From Poa pratensis (lineage: Eukaryota; Streptophyta; Magnoliopsida; Poales; Poaceae): DNA of 64,000 bases. Made by a program: the position numbers and the translations under genes. This document shows, piece by piece, positions 34,851-46,897 of the stretch (position 1 is the first letter of the stretch; each line of letters starts with the position of its first letter). The stretch is taken from contig CAMZMU010000107.1 of NCBI GenBank assembly GCA_947311845.1, forward strand, positions 16,248,225-16,312,224, in the 5' to 3' direction. The notes under the pieces were generated by a model, which saw only the letters and a program-made list of their open reading frames with translations, ran no database searches and was not told where the DNA came from.

Positions 34851-37800
34851 CCGTGGCGATTTCGAGTGCTCAGGGAGTAGATCCGTTACTACCGCTACAA
34901 AGAGGAAGCATAACTACCGGAGCATCGAGATAGCCTAGACCGCAAACCATGTGAAGGTGGTTGCACTACCGGCAATTAAGGCAGTACGTCCGTTCCCTGG
35001 CATTTTGCACAACGCTAGTAGAGGAGAGAACACACGAACCGATGGATTGGTGGGTACATGTGAGGTTTGTGTACGTGAGAAAACGATTCCACCCCATACC
35101 TCCAACATGGAACACCCTCGTGATAGTACAATTTACCTATACACACACGAAAGCGAAATTTAGAAACACAATCATCGCGTTTAACCTTTTTTGGGCTCGT
35201 CCATCCATCAAGTGCCATCGACAAATGTATGGATAAAACTTAAGCACACAATTAGACCGCAAATTGCGTTGCATCAACTCCAAAACCGTTTAGGGATAGA
35301 AATGCTCTTTCAGATGCCCTCGTAGCCGAGTAGCCATAGGAGTATACGTAGGCATGATAGTTCGGCTTGGTGCGCTCGACTCAAATCCCGACAGTTGGGC
35401 CAGGCTTGGACTTCAGTTTCCACAGAAAGCCTAAATATGCCGGATGTTAGTTTATTTTTATTATTTTTTAGGTGTACATTTATTACTTTATATCCCAAAA
35501 TGTTTTTTATTTTATTCGTGTATAATAGGGAAACATTTTGGCCCACAAGCCCCTGTCCGGCCTTTTCGTTTTCAGGCTTTGCCAAGCCCGCCCCCTGGGC
35601 CCAAAGTCTGACCCGGTCTACGCTGAGGTCTCCAGCAAACAGGCCATGTTCTTTTAGTACGAGAATCCAAAAATTAGGCAGCACTGATCCAAAGGATCGT
35701 GCGCTGCCTGCGTGGCTGCGTGTGCCCGGAATTGGTGTGTTGCAGACCGGTTGGTGGCGCCTCCATTATTTTGCTTCCATACTCAGATTGCGATGACGCA
35801 AATTTGCAAGCATTTTCAGTTTGCCTCACCCTCCATACATCTCTTAAAACAAAATAAACGTGCACTCAGTGATGTAGTATACAAAAATTAGGATCGTCAA
35901 ATACGACTCCGTACGCCCGCCGGCGAGTATATATATTTTTAAATGTAACTTGGACAGCAGCTTTTCGGTCATCGCCGTTTTGACCGACTAGTACTACTGC
36001 ACAACATGAGTAACTCCAACTGCCCCAAACCGCAGAGGTGTGGCGTGGCGAGCGGTTCGCGGTCCTGCATTTCGGTTACCTTGTCTCAGTTGTCTGGCGC
36101 TACCAGCAGCAATGAACGAAGCACATGGTCGCCCTGGCCGGCCCGGCAGCGCGCGTGGCCACTTCTGCCCACAACACTGTTTGGCCCCAACCGGAATCCG
36201 GTGGAACACGGCGGCCCGGAGAGGCGCTCCGTCGACGAAATCTTCAGCTTTCGTTTCTTCTCCATCGCCGGCGGAAATGCGTCGGTTGGAGTATTTCAGG
36301 AGCCAGGCCCGGCCGCGCGTCAATCTGCCCATGTGAAATGTAGGGCAGCAACCGGAGCAAGAAGAAGGGTCCCCGTGAGCCATGGGGAGCGTGGAGCCCC
36401 GCGACGCATTGAATGACAACGGTGCAGAGTGTGGACAGGGCAAAGCCGTCGCGTCGCTGCGTATCCTTGACGCACATGGAGTGCTTCCAATGGCGAGCCT
36501 ACCGTACCCCTGCCGGCGCAGAGGAACGTGCAAGTGTCCGGCCGACGACGCCGCGGGAGGAGGCTTTGCCCCGTCACCGGTCAGTCAGGTCAGTGGTCAC
36601 CGACGCGGCTACACATCTTGGCACTGCCTGGTGGGTAGTAGAGTGAATGCTGCGACTGTGACCATGTGACCTTAACGTGTCACACACAATGCTGCCTGCC
36701 TTGCTGCATGTAGGATCGGACACCCAGTTATTTACATAACATATATCTGTGCTCTAATTGAGAATCACATTGTTCTGGAATACTTTTCATGCATCCATTG
36801 TAATATGTACATGATCCAAAAAGAAAAATTACCAATTGTGACTATTTTGTTTAGATGAATATTGAATTCTATAGATGAACTTCTTCTGAGTGGAGATTTT
36901 CTGGCTCGAGAGCTTCAGTGATCATTTTATTTTTTAAATTAAAACCATATTTACATGTTTTAAAAATCTACAAAAACTCATGCATGCAACGTGCATAATC
37001 CCAGTTTTAAATGTTTTGTATGCCGAGCTACACAAAAATGACAGATGATCTGAACATACACACTGTTATATCTATATAATATATAACATTTTTCATTTTC
37101 GTGTAGCCGCCCATTGTACAACGTATTGTGATTTTGTATGCTTGTATGATGCATCATTGACTACATCTAGATTTCTTTTCCAGATATTATGAGAGCTTTA
37201 AACTATAGATTATTGATTTATTTTAAAATAAAAGGTTCAAGATCTCGGGAGGAAAATTCAAAGTCACTTTTCGGACTTCTTCCGAGTGGAGATTTCTTGC
37301 TCCTGAGCTCCAGTGCTCTATGTGTTTAAAAAAATTCAACAGTCATATTTTAAATTTCAAAAAATGCGTAAAAATCATGAATATTCTCAATGACGTATTC
37401 TAAAAATGTGCAATTTTTTTATTAGAAATACTTTGTATTTTTACCTACACAAAAAAGACAAATATACAGATCCGAGTATAGTGTTTCAAATTTCCAAAAA
37501 AATTAAGATTTTGTCATTTTTGTGTAGCCCGTAATACAAAGAATTCCGCGTTGTGATTTTGCACGTTGTAGGCTACATCATGTAATACATCCAGAATTAT
37601 TTCATTTTTTTTAAAACTTCTAAATATTTTTTTGATTTTTAAAAAACAAATGGAGCACTTGAGCTCGGGAGCATAAATCACTTTCCGGCTTCTTCCATGC
37701 TTGATAACTTGTTATGAGATTGTAAGACTTCAGTGTGCGTCAATCCACTTGGTGGTACTGAAACTACTTCCTTTTACACCATTGTACTTGGACAATTAAA

Positions 37801-38526
37801 ACGGTTGATGCATTGAGTAAGGCCACACCTACTTATGTGAGGCATCATACATCTTTTTTCCTTCTATATATGCATCGTAGACACATCCCATGCAAACAGA
37901 GTTGTAGATTATTATTTTATTGCCATATATTCCCAACGATATCTAGATATGGTTGCACATTAGGGATGGGAAGCATTGGGAAAGACAACTCATAGTATTT
38001 TGGCTGGTAGAACTCCGTGTTTTTCTTTGGCATCAGCAAGGAAGAAGGTTGTACCTAGATTTCCCGGTAGATCGGTCACTATGTCCTTCCCTACCCTAAC
38101 AGCATGAAATGACAGACGGTGAATGTCTTGAGCCGCAAATAATGGTTTGCCGGGAATCTCAAAATAGAACTATCTACTTTGAGAGAGTCGAAAGAATTTT
38201 AGTTCCTCGTTCTTGTCGACTATTCTTCTCGGTCGTCACCGTAGATCGAACAAACCCCAACCAAGCAACCCACAGGCCGAAACGTTACAGACAAAGCCCA
38301 ACTAACAGAATGTGTCCTTTACCCGCGAACAGCAAAGGTTTTCTAACCAATTCAGATGGCCTAATTAGCCCATTTCAAAGTGTCAGCCCAGACAAACCAA
38401 ACCTAGAAGAGCAGAAATGCGCCAGTGCAACTCGTGCAAGATACGACCATCGTAAGTTATCCCAAAATAAGTCACAGAAGTCACTCTACTAAAAAAAGGG
38501 TGCAAATCCGAAGTCTGCAGAACATG
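34851..38526. other. Long spacer; no gene recognised
   Basis: A GC-rich island at 36000-36660 has overlapping open frames on both strands but no recognisable motif. From 36700 to 37700 the DNA is AT-rich and contains two diverged copies of a segment with cttcttc(t/c)gagtggagatt (about 36881 and 37278), followed by ttttaaa-rich tails, plus a third partial copy near 37690. This looks like an old unclassified repeat. Nothing coding is supported. Confidence 0.4.
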
Positions 38527-41500
38527 TCATTTACAGGCTACTCCATAGACATGGGGGCTAATGATATAAGCGGATGACAGGCGCACAGCCTTCAGGCTCA
38601 AGTTTGAGAACCCAGCATCCTCGATGTTTTCAGCCGTTTTCCTCGTGAGGTGGCACCCGTCAGCGACAAATTGTTGGAGAGGATCAAGGGCACCTTGCAC
38701 GAATTGGAGGAAGGAACCATCTACCAACGAACAACATGAGCAGGGGATCAAGAAATGCACAGGGGTATACATTTAAGATTTAACCAGGCAACCAGAAAGT
38801 GTACAACGTTATGGTAATAGCTGGAACCTGGAGGTACCTGGTGCGGCAACATGCTCGATGAATAGGTAGAGACCACCCGGCTTAAGGACTCTCTTTATTT
38901 CTGCAAAAGTTAATGCCAGAGTTGCTTAAATAGAAAATGTAGTGGTTTAATTGTACCACAGATAAAGTGCGAAATCGAATTAAGGGGAAAAGGAAAAGAA
39001 GAATGAGACAATTATCTTAAAGCATTGCTGAGATGTCTTCTTAATGTAAGGTGGAATGGAAAGAAAGGATTCAGATGAAACTCAAGTACGACTACAATTA
39101 GTAGCACTTAAACTCGTAAGAAAGAATTACACATAACAAAACAAACTTATGTATGGAGCTAATAACCTCTACTCGGGTGTTTCTAGTGGCAGTAGTTTCA
39201 CATCTTCGGGAGAAAAGACAAAGTGTGATGCGTAAAATCAAAGCTGAGTGTAATCTGTAGTATTCATTTATATGGACAACAACACATGCATTCAAATACA
39301 CCACACATCATAATTCAGTAATGCAAATGGTACTCCTAAGGGAAAGGCATTGACTTAACTAGACAAGTATGATGACATAACTGGACCGAGGCATAGCCCT
39401 GTGGCTGGGACGAGCTCAATCGTCTTGGCCCGCCCAGGTTCGAGTCTCCGCACTCGCACCTGGTGTCGTACGCACCTCTCTTCTTAATTAAAAAACCGCG
39501 GGGGCTCTCCCCTCCGGCCTCGTTTTTTTTTAAAGTATGACGACATAACGTTCTAGTCAATTTACAATTGAATTGGTTTTTGCTACTAGTTGGCCACAAC
39601 ATTACTGTGGAAACTCAACATATTGTATCAAGAGTCATCAGCAATATATTAATGCCCTACAATGAGTATTATATTCTGTTATTTCTGTATTTACCATTCC
39701 CTGAAGGCGGTGGCCAAGTCTACCTTCAGCAAGCACAAATGGAAATTCTGTACTACTCCCTCTGTAACACAATATAAGACGTTTGGGGAAGCTAAAACAG
39801 CTACCCAAAACGTCTTATATTATGGTACAGAGGGAGTAGGTTTTGTGCCGATAAGTGTGGTCTCTTCGGCAGTTGCCTTTTTACTTTCAGTTGCTTATGC
39901 TAGGTAACCTCGTTTTTGGTATTTCTTGTAGATTTTGCAAGGTTTTCCTATTATTTTTAATAATCGTGTCTCTGTGTGGATGTTGGGGCCGCTACTAGCA
40001 CAGCAGGTTGCAGTTGCCATAATTGAGTCCAGTTCAGTTACTGCAGCAGTCTAGCCAGATTAAACGAATAGGGTAATGTGAGTTTGTGTCAGAGTTAAAA
40101 CAGACTACTACTAAAATCTTAAGTTTCTAGTGGGTTTGCATGCATCATTTTGGCCCTCCTATGAGAGGGCACGTATCCGTGTCTTTTTGGTGAAGCAGAA
40201 ATAAACCCACAATCTTCCAATTGCTAATCCCGTTACCATCTCAACTCGTCAGTCACGGCACCAACCCACAGGCGACGCTGTCACCAGCCGGTGAACCATC
40301 CCCATAATCTAAACAACACAGGCACTCACATCAGTGCATGTAAGAATGTAGAGGCCGGGGACACACCCTGTTGCGGCAGAAAAAGAACAATATATTCATC
40401 ATTTATTTTTTAACAGATCTTAGTGCATCAATTAAGGATAACTCAGTTACCGATTTAACCTTACATAATATATTTCGGTTACAGAATTACTGCACAGTAA
40501 TGTTTTTTGTCAGTTGGATGATGATCTGATGGTACAGAGAATTTGTACTGGTTGGCATTCCTTAGCCCATATATTTTGCCTTAATAAAGTATCCAAAGTT
40601 TCATATGATAGCGATTGGAGTACCTCTTAATGCCATGTTTGTGTCCTGCACAGAACACATCACCAGTGTGCCAATAACTGCATCCATTGAACTGTCTTCC
40701 GCTGGCAAAGCTTCGCCAACCTAAGTAGAAGCAAGCATAAAAAACAGTTCTCACGCTGACAGAAAATATAGGCATATACACGTAGTCGATGACGACAAGG
40801 CACCATATTTCCATACCCCTCTTCTAAAAGTGAAATTTGATGATGGAAGTCCTGTGGAGATTGCTGCTGCTCTAGAATACTCCTCCATGTATATGTTAGG
40901 ATCCACCCCAACTACGTTTACCCCATCAGCAGTTGCATAGTACTTTAAGTTGGGACCCGTTCCAACACCAAGCTCCAGAATGTTCTTCCCGGCGGCCGAA
41001 AATTGGGAAAAGAGATTCAGTTTATACTCTGCAATCTGCAAACTTCACCAGGTGAAATGTTTAGTGAGATAACAGAACGGTCTAAATATCAAATCTCTGT
41101 GCCTGACAAAAATAGTAATGTAATTTAACAGAAAAGCTGAAATTGTCGACAAAGTAGTGATCATAAATATTTTTTTGACTAGCAACAACACTCCATGTGC
41201 TTGCTTCTGATATTAATCACCTTATCGGATGAAAAGAAACATACTGGTCAGTGAGACTCTTCATGTGTTCACACTATCGTACTCAAGATATGATTCCATT
41301 CACGAGTTCCTGATACTATATTGTGCAGTTCATTCAGATAAGAACTGAAGCGGCGCTCTCACGCCTGGCAACAACAGTTGTTTAAGTTGAAGTTGTATTA
41401 TCTGATTTCCAGTTATTTGTTGGCTGTTTTCCGACAGGATGAGCAAAAACTTGCAACAGACTGCATAGTTGGATGTTTTCTTTTATGTTTTGTAGTTCTT

Positions 41501-42316
41501 ATGATGGTTGGCAGAGGCCACGGTTATGGAGAAGGATCAAGGATGGTGTTTATGGACGGGGGACAAGACTCTGTTTTATCAGTTTCAGTTAATGAAATTG
41601 GAAGCTGCGACTGTGAGCTGCTTTCCCAGAAAACAACAACAACAACATAACTCTTCATGAATTCACGTACTGAAAATACGATTGTATTTACGAGTTCACC
41701 ACATCATATTGTGCACTTCATTCAGCTATGAAACCGAAACAATGCTACCACGCCTGGCAAAATGAATGACAACTTGAACGCGGCAAGTTGCGTTAGCACT
41801 TAGCTGTCCAATTGCTGACACCAATGCAAACCCATGATCAAAGTTGGAACTGATTAACACGTCACAAACTTGGGTATTATGCAGTTGAGTAAAACTGTAT
41901 ACCTCGGCTTCATATGACGCCATGCCCTTGTCCATGGCCGTCGCGTAAAGCTTCTCGTACCAGTCCGGCCTCGCTGGGTGTACACGCTCAAGCATCACCT
42001 GCAACAAAACCACACCAAGTAAAAAATAAGATGCTCAGGAAGCCGTCCAATTTACGTCGCAGACGCAAGATGGCAACTCTGTTAAGCTTTGGCCGTGAAG
42101 GAGCTTTACGTCGGGGTCGATGGGTGGGGCGGCAAGGCACGGGAGTTTGGCGAGATGGAGGAGGCCGGCGGCAGAGGATGCGCCGAGGAGGTGACGCCGG
42201 GCACAGCGGCAGACTCCGAGGACCGCTACAAGGGTGCGTCTGCGGCGGGCTCTGGGGTTAGTATGAGAGCAGTGGCCGGGGCCGGCGACCGCCGGGAGCG
42301 CGACGAGGCACCGCAT
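38527..42316 (-). CDS. METTL7-like SAM-dependent methyltransferase (six exons)
   Basis: The CDS is complement(join(38527..38720, 38838..38900, 40624..40720, 40817..41035, 41903..41998, 42110..42316)), 291 residues, with GT-AG introns and a consistent frame throughout. After an Arg-rich N-terminus (MRCLVALPAVAGPGHC), possibly a targeting peptide, comes PARPDWYEKLYATAMDKGMA. The class I methyltransferase fold follows: motif I ILELGVGTGPNLKYY, the acidic loop VVGVDPN, VGEALPAEDSSMDAVIGTLV, and LKPGGLYLFIEHVAAP. It ends SAYIISPHVYGVACK. This is the Methyltransf_11/METTL7 type found in plants as UbiE/COQ5-like proteins. The substrate is unknown. The start is the first in-frame ATG. The 1.7-kb intron at 38901-40623 contains a SINE and a Stowaway element. 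Confidence 0.9.
39382..39532 (+). mobile_element. tRNA-derived SINE in a methyltransferase intron
   Basis: Contains a pol III B-box (ggttcgagtctcc) and an A-box-like segment (tagccctgtggctgggacg), and ends in a T run. Direct repeats of 17 bp flank it: aagtatgatgacataac (39365-39381) and aagtatgacgacataac (39533-39549), one mismatch. The family was not named. Confidence 0.85.
39756..39836. mobile_element. Stowaway MITE
   Basis: 81 bp. ctccctctgt and acagagggag are inverted ends with ta duplications outside. The two arms (aatataagacgttttg type) pair along most of the length, so a transcript could fold into a hairpin. Confidence 0.9.
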
Positions 42317-42687
42317 GCCGGAGATATTGGGGAACAGAAGACAGGAGTACGTAAACCGATCTCGAAGGCGTAAATTAGCTCCATTCTTAACCGTCACATC
42401 ACTGAATAACCGGCCATCCAAAAGCCCAAAAGCCCATATTTACTTACATCTAGCCCATTAATCTCTGGATAGCCTCTCTTTCCACAATGTTCTATGGGTT
42501 TTAGCGATGCGTGCACAGTTCCACCTGACATGTTCAGTCCTAGCGGTCCCTCGAAAAAAAAAGTGTAGTCATAGGGGCATTGGCAATTGCATGCGTCTAC
42601 AGTTATGTAGTTTACTATGACATGATCACATGAATGATGTGAAAAATCTATGACATGACTGATTCTTGAAATAACAAATGAGACTAG
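42317..42687. other. Upstream region of the methyltransferase gene
   Basis: Short region upstream of the minus-strand methyltransferase gene. No clear TATA box was identified. Its right part may already belong to the LINE fragment. Confidence 0.4.
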
Positions 42688-43175
42688 GTGATCAACAAAG
42701 GTAGGTCTACCTCTGAATTGTGTTCTCTGAAAACCAAAGCAAGGTTTAAACAATTTTTTAGGGTGACAGCGCTTGTCGTTATATGGTCGCTTTGGCTATA
42801 TAGAAATGACAAGATTTTTAATGATAAAAATTGTTCTCTTATACAGGTTATCTATAGGAGTACAGCTACGCTCCGTTCGTGATCTCAGTTGCAACGTGTG
42901 GGGCATCGAAACCTATTTATTGAGGTGTGTACCAGACTGAAGGATACGGCGAGAGACTTTTTATCCCAACATGGATGACAGCATAATTTGCGACTCGGAC
43001 CTCCATCAGCATATGCGTTCTTACAATTTCTCATTATGATATGTAATTCGCCTTTTAAGTTTTTGAACCTTGAACTAGTTGCGGCTGTGTGCATCTTGAT
43101 TATGCAGAGGCTGGGTGTAATACTTAAACCTTTTAAGTAATATAAAAGTTTCCTTTATCAAAAAATAAATAAATA
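42688..43175 (+). mobile_element. LINE 3' end fragment
   Basis: The plus strand reads ALVVIWSLWLYRNDKIFNDK, followed after one disrupted position by LKDTARDFLSQHGWQ. This is the style of the C-terminus of plant LINE reverse transcriptases, after the zf-RVT domain. It ends in aaaaaataaataaata at about 43175. The 5' part, including the polymerase, is absent. Confidence 0.7.
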
Positions 43176-43654
43176 GCAATGTCTACCTGCAGCACCCGGA
43201 AACTCTCAAAAGACTACGATAAAACTAGATGGGTTAAGATGCGTCGCCCCATTGGGTCGCACCCTGCGTGTTTATATAGCCCGGTTAACCAACACCGGTA
43301 GAATTACATCAGGTAGTTTACAACTTGGTTTACATGACAAGATCTGAACCGTGTCATAGCTTATCTGTACCATGCGATCAGATTCTGATTTGGTACAACA
43401 GAATGACAGCTACGATAGTAACAAAGACCACATCTCATGATCTCATCATGTTCTGTTTTGGTGCACGTTAATGCGGGAGAGTCAATCTTGTCAGAGTTCA
43501 GAGAGTGCAAATGTTCAGGGTGTGCAAAATGTTCAGGTGCTGAGTGCATTAGCAATTTAGCATGCATCCATACACAAACCCAACTCAATTTGCGTGTTAT
43601 ATTCTCCAAAGCAAAATTATATTAGTTGTGGCCGCAGAGCTCTCGCGACCAGGA
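43176..43654. other. Spacer without a recognised gene
   Basis: Mixed composition. No open frame with a recognisable motif, and no repeat ends that I can support. Confidence 0.4.
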
Positions 43655-45155
43655 AAGAGCTCTGGCGACCCCGACCCCTACCCTAACCCTAGCCGCCGCC
43701 GCCTCCGGCCGGCCCGCGCCGCCTCCGGCCGGCCACGCCGCCGGTCCCCCTCCTCTCCCCCTCCTCCCTCGCGCGGTCGCGTCGCCCCCCGCGCGGGCGA
43801 CCGGTCGCCGTCTGCTTCTCCTCCGAGCGAGCGGCTCCTGCGTCTCATCCGCGGCCGCCGTCGGCGTGCGGCGCCGGGCTCGTCCCGGGCGACGCCGGCG
43901 GCGGCAGCCTCCTTCCTTTCCCCTCTCGGCGGCGTCCTTGCGCGGGGCGGCACGGCGCCGAGCGGCGCACTCAGGCGACGGCGGCCCGGCTTCCGGCAGA
44001 GCTCGGCTCTGCTGCGGCTGGTATGAGCAACGGTGGCGCCTCCGTTGGCGGCAGTGGCTAGGGATCTGGCCTAGGCCCCGCAGGCCCAGATCTGGGTCAG
44101 GGCGGGTCCGGCAAGTTCCTGCTACTCGGGTCGGACTGTTGAACAAGCTTAGGACGGGAGTGGCGGCGACGACGCCGCCCCTGCTGCAGCGTGGAGGGCG
44201 GGAGCTTCGCGGACTCGTTTCGGCTGGGCCTTTGGAGCTGTGAGGGTAACGGCGGCGGTGACCTACGTGTTGCAGCGTGGCGGCGGAGACTTCACGGGCC
44301 TGTCTAGGGCCCGGCCGGGCCTTCCCGGCCTGGTGTGTCTCTGCTACCGCGTCCGGTCGGCACCCGCCGTTGGCGGTGGAGGATGTCCTCCAGGTGGTTG
44401 CGCTGCTGTCGCCCTCTGGCTCCATGGTGGCCTGGTGTGCTCGTGCCTACCGCGTCCGGTCGGCTACCGTCTACGACGGTGGAGGCTGTTCCCTCCCGCG
44501 TGGTTGTGGTACTGCCGCTCCTTGTCTACGGCGGGTTCTTCATAGTTCGGTCGGCCTCGTAGCGAGTACCATGGTGATACGACGATGGTGGCTTCAATTC
44601 CGTGGTGGCGTATGTTGGTGGGTGGCAAGACGGATGGAGCGCTTCGGATTGTCCAGAGATGTGGTTTTTTGGAGGTTGGGAGAAATCCCTGTCATCTTGA
44701 CACCGATGCGGTGACGCTTGCGAGTGTCGCTTTTCCTTCTTGAAGGGCGTCGGTTTTACCTCTTCCCCACTACCTATAGCGTGCCGGGGGAAACCCTAGG
44801 ACTTGTCCGGGCAACAGCAGCGGCATCGTTGTTTCCTTCTTGGAGGTGTTGCTTGGTACACGGCGATTCCGAGTGGTAGGTTTGTGGTGGGAATTGGCCG
44901 GAGAGGACGCAGCGGTTGCGAGTCACTATTGTTTTCGTTGATCCGCCAATGTTGGCATTGTTTTCTCTTCTTCTTTCTCTTTCTTTTCTTTTGGGCGTCT
45001 TTGTGCTGTTTGCCCCAGCAGTGGTCTCAAAATTGTATCGGATGGTTGCTATATTAATATAGCGGGGCGAAAGCCTATTTCTTCATGTGCGGGGAGTTGT
45101 TGGCCTCAGCAGACTGCTGCTGCACTATCATCTTTCTTGTACTGTTTCATCAAAA
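43655..45155 (+). mobile_element. Possible non-LTR retroposon-like block
   Basis: Begins near ccctaccctaaccctagcc, is very GC-rich to about 44600, then ends with a segment containing atattaatatagcggggcga and catcaaaaac. The layout (GC-rich 5' part, AT-rich 3' part with a short A run) resembles the retroposon split at 17204-31860. No target duplication or reverse transcriptase was found, so this is tentative. Confidence 0.35.
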
Positions 45156-46074
45156 ACTGACGGGAAAAAGGCGCGTTGGTGGAGAGCGGGGACAGAAGCA
45201 ACAGGAGATGCAGAAGTAGATACTATATGGTTCGGCTGTAGGCTGTCTTTCGCCGGGTAGGATGTGAAACGTGTCGGGATCGCAACAGGCCAAGAGCTGA
45301 GTACCACGGCCATCTTCAATCCTCTGCATGTGAGTGATGCCCTTCTTCTTCCCTCTGCTCAGGCTGGCATTTTACAGCTCGAGTACAGCTCGAGAGAGGT
45401 CGTTTCGCCGCTGTCAAGTGCGAAAGTTGGTCGCGTACCAGAGACCCTCCAGGTACAAACTTCTTTGGATGCTCTCGAGTTTCTTACAACATTATAGTAG
45501 TACAACAGCGGTTTGTTTTTACTGCTCAGGAGTCAGGAGTACAGTACAATCATGCTGCCTAGGAAATCTCCCGATCGAGCTGTTGTGTAACTTACCTACT
45601 GCCTCGTGCTGGGGTTCAGAAGATAATGCAAATTCTTCGAACCACACTTGACACTTCTGCCAAAGCTATCGCAAACTCAAACCTCTAAGAACTGATTTTA
45701 AGATCAACTGAACTCAGTTTCTTTTTGCAAAGTACAAACGAAATATAACTGGAATTCTGGCTAGCACACCACGGGGCGCACGATCACCCAGCACGGCGGT
45801 TCACATGCGCGCGCGCGCGTACCTGAAAAGCAAGCGGCCTATGCGTCGTAGGCAACGGTGCATGTCTGACAAGAAACGCTAGCAGCAAGACCTGTCGATG
45901 CTGCAGTGTCCATACAGGCCCCGATCGAACGACGCATCTCTCCTCTTCTCTCCCGTTTTACAGAACAACAGGCCGAGCTTATTTATAGGCACTGAACCTC
46001 ATGATCGAACATTGATCCCCATTTCGCGAAGAAGCCTCGCGTTGCCCAGCGGGCGCTTGTCTTCCTCCTCGGCC
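45156..46074. other. Spacer without a recognised gene
   Basis: Mixed DNA with a gcgcgcgcgcg run near 45810. No gene was recognised. Confidence 0.4.
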
Positions 46075-46083
46075 TCCCGCCTC

Positions 46084-46197
46084 GTGAAATTTGACAAAAT
46101 TAACCCTTTGCCCAAACTTCATCCAAAAATAACCCTTTTTTCAAAAAAAATCGAAATCTAACCCTTTTGTGTGGCTCCCGTATCGGGGGCGCCACAC
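46084..46197. repeat. Left terminal inverted repeat of the MULE
   Basis: 114 bp matching the reverse complement of 55848-55961 with two mismatches. Inward it is followed by repeated ggggcgccacac motifs to about 46375. Confidence 0.95.
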
Positions 46198-46897
46198 GTG
46201 ATGGTGCAACTCCCCCACCTGGGGCGCCACACATGTAGGCACCGCGCCCCCGTCTGGGGCGCCACACATTTGCCAGCGTGGCAAGGCGGGCCCCAGCCCT
46301 GGTTAAGTAGCGCCGGCCACTGGGGCGCCACACCTTCATGTGTGGCGCCGGTGTCTGGGGCGCCACACTTTCTGTAAAAGTAACCAGCCCCAGCCCGTGC
46401 CCCACCACCTTTTTCTTCTCCCTCACTCTCTTCTCTCACAAAAGCAAGGAAGAACACTCCCCCCAACACACCCCAACACACCCCCCCTCAAATCCATCCT
46501 TTTAGGTGTGATTTTTCCGTGGATTCCGGCTCTCCTACGTGCAAGAAGGTACTCTCCCTCATCCTCCTTCTTTTTGTCCAATAGAAATCTTCCAATTTGG
46601 AGACATTGTGTAGATCTTGAAAACCCTAGAATTTGAGTATGAGGACAAATTTGTGGTTATTTGTTGATAATATTGGTCAATGTGTGTGGGTATGATGGAT
46701 ATGAAGTGTTGGGCTCTTGATTGTAGGTTAGGGTTAGGGTTTTTGTTAGATGTAGTTAGTGAGCTAGATTTAGTTAGGGTTAGTGCATAATGAATTGATT
46801 TAAAATTAAGATAAGTAAATTGATTTTGTTTTAAATGCATAGCTTAGTGCAATGTATCAATCATTTGATGCATCCGGTTTGTTGTAAATTTTTTTAG

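Noticed and set aside
35994..36669. Overlapping frames on both strands near 36 kb
   Set aside because: No recognised motif, no clear promoter or splice structure; probably GC-rich noncoding DNA.
43674..43695. Telomere-like ccctaccctaaccctag
   Set aside because: Only about two imperfect heptamer units; ordinary in grass 5' leaders and not a telomeric array.
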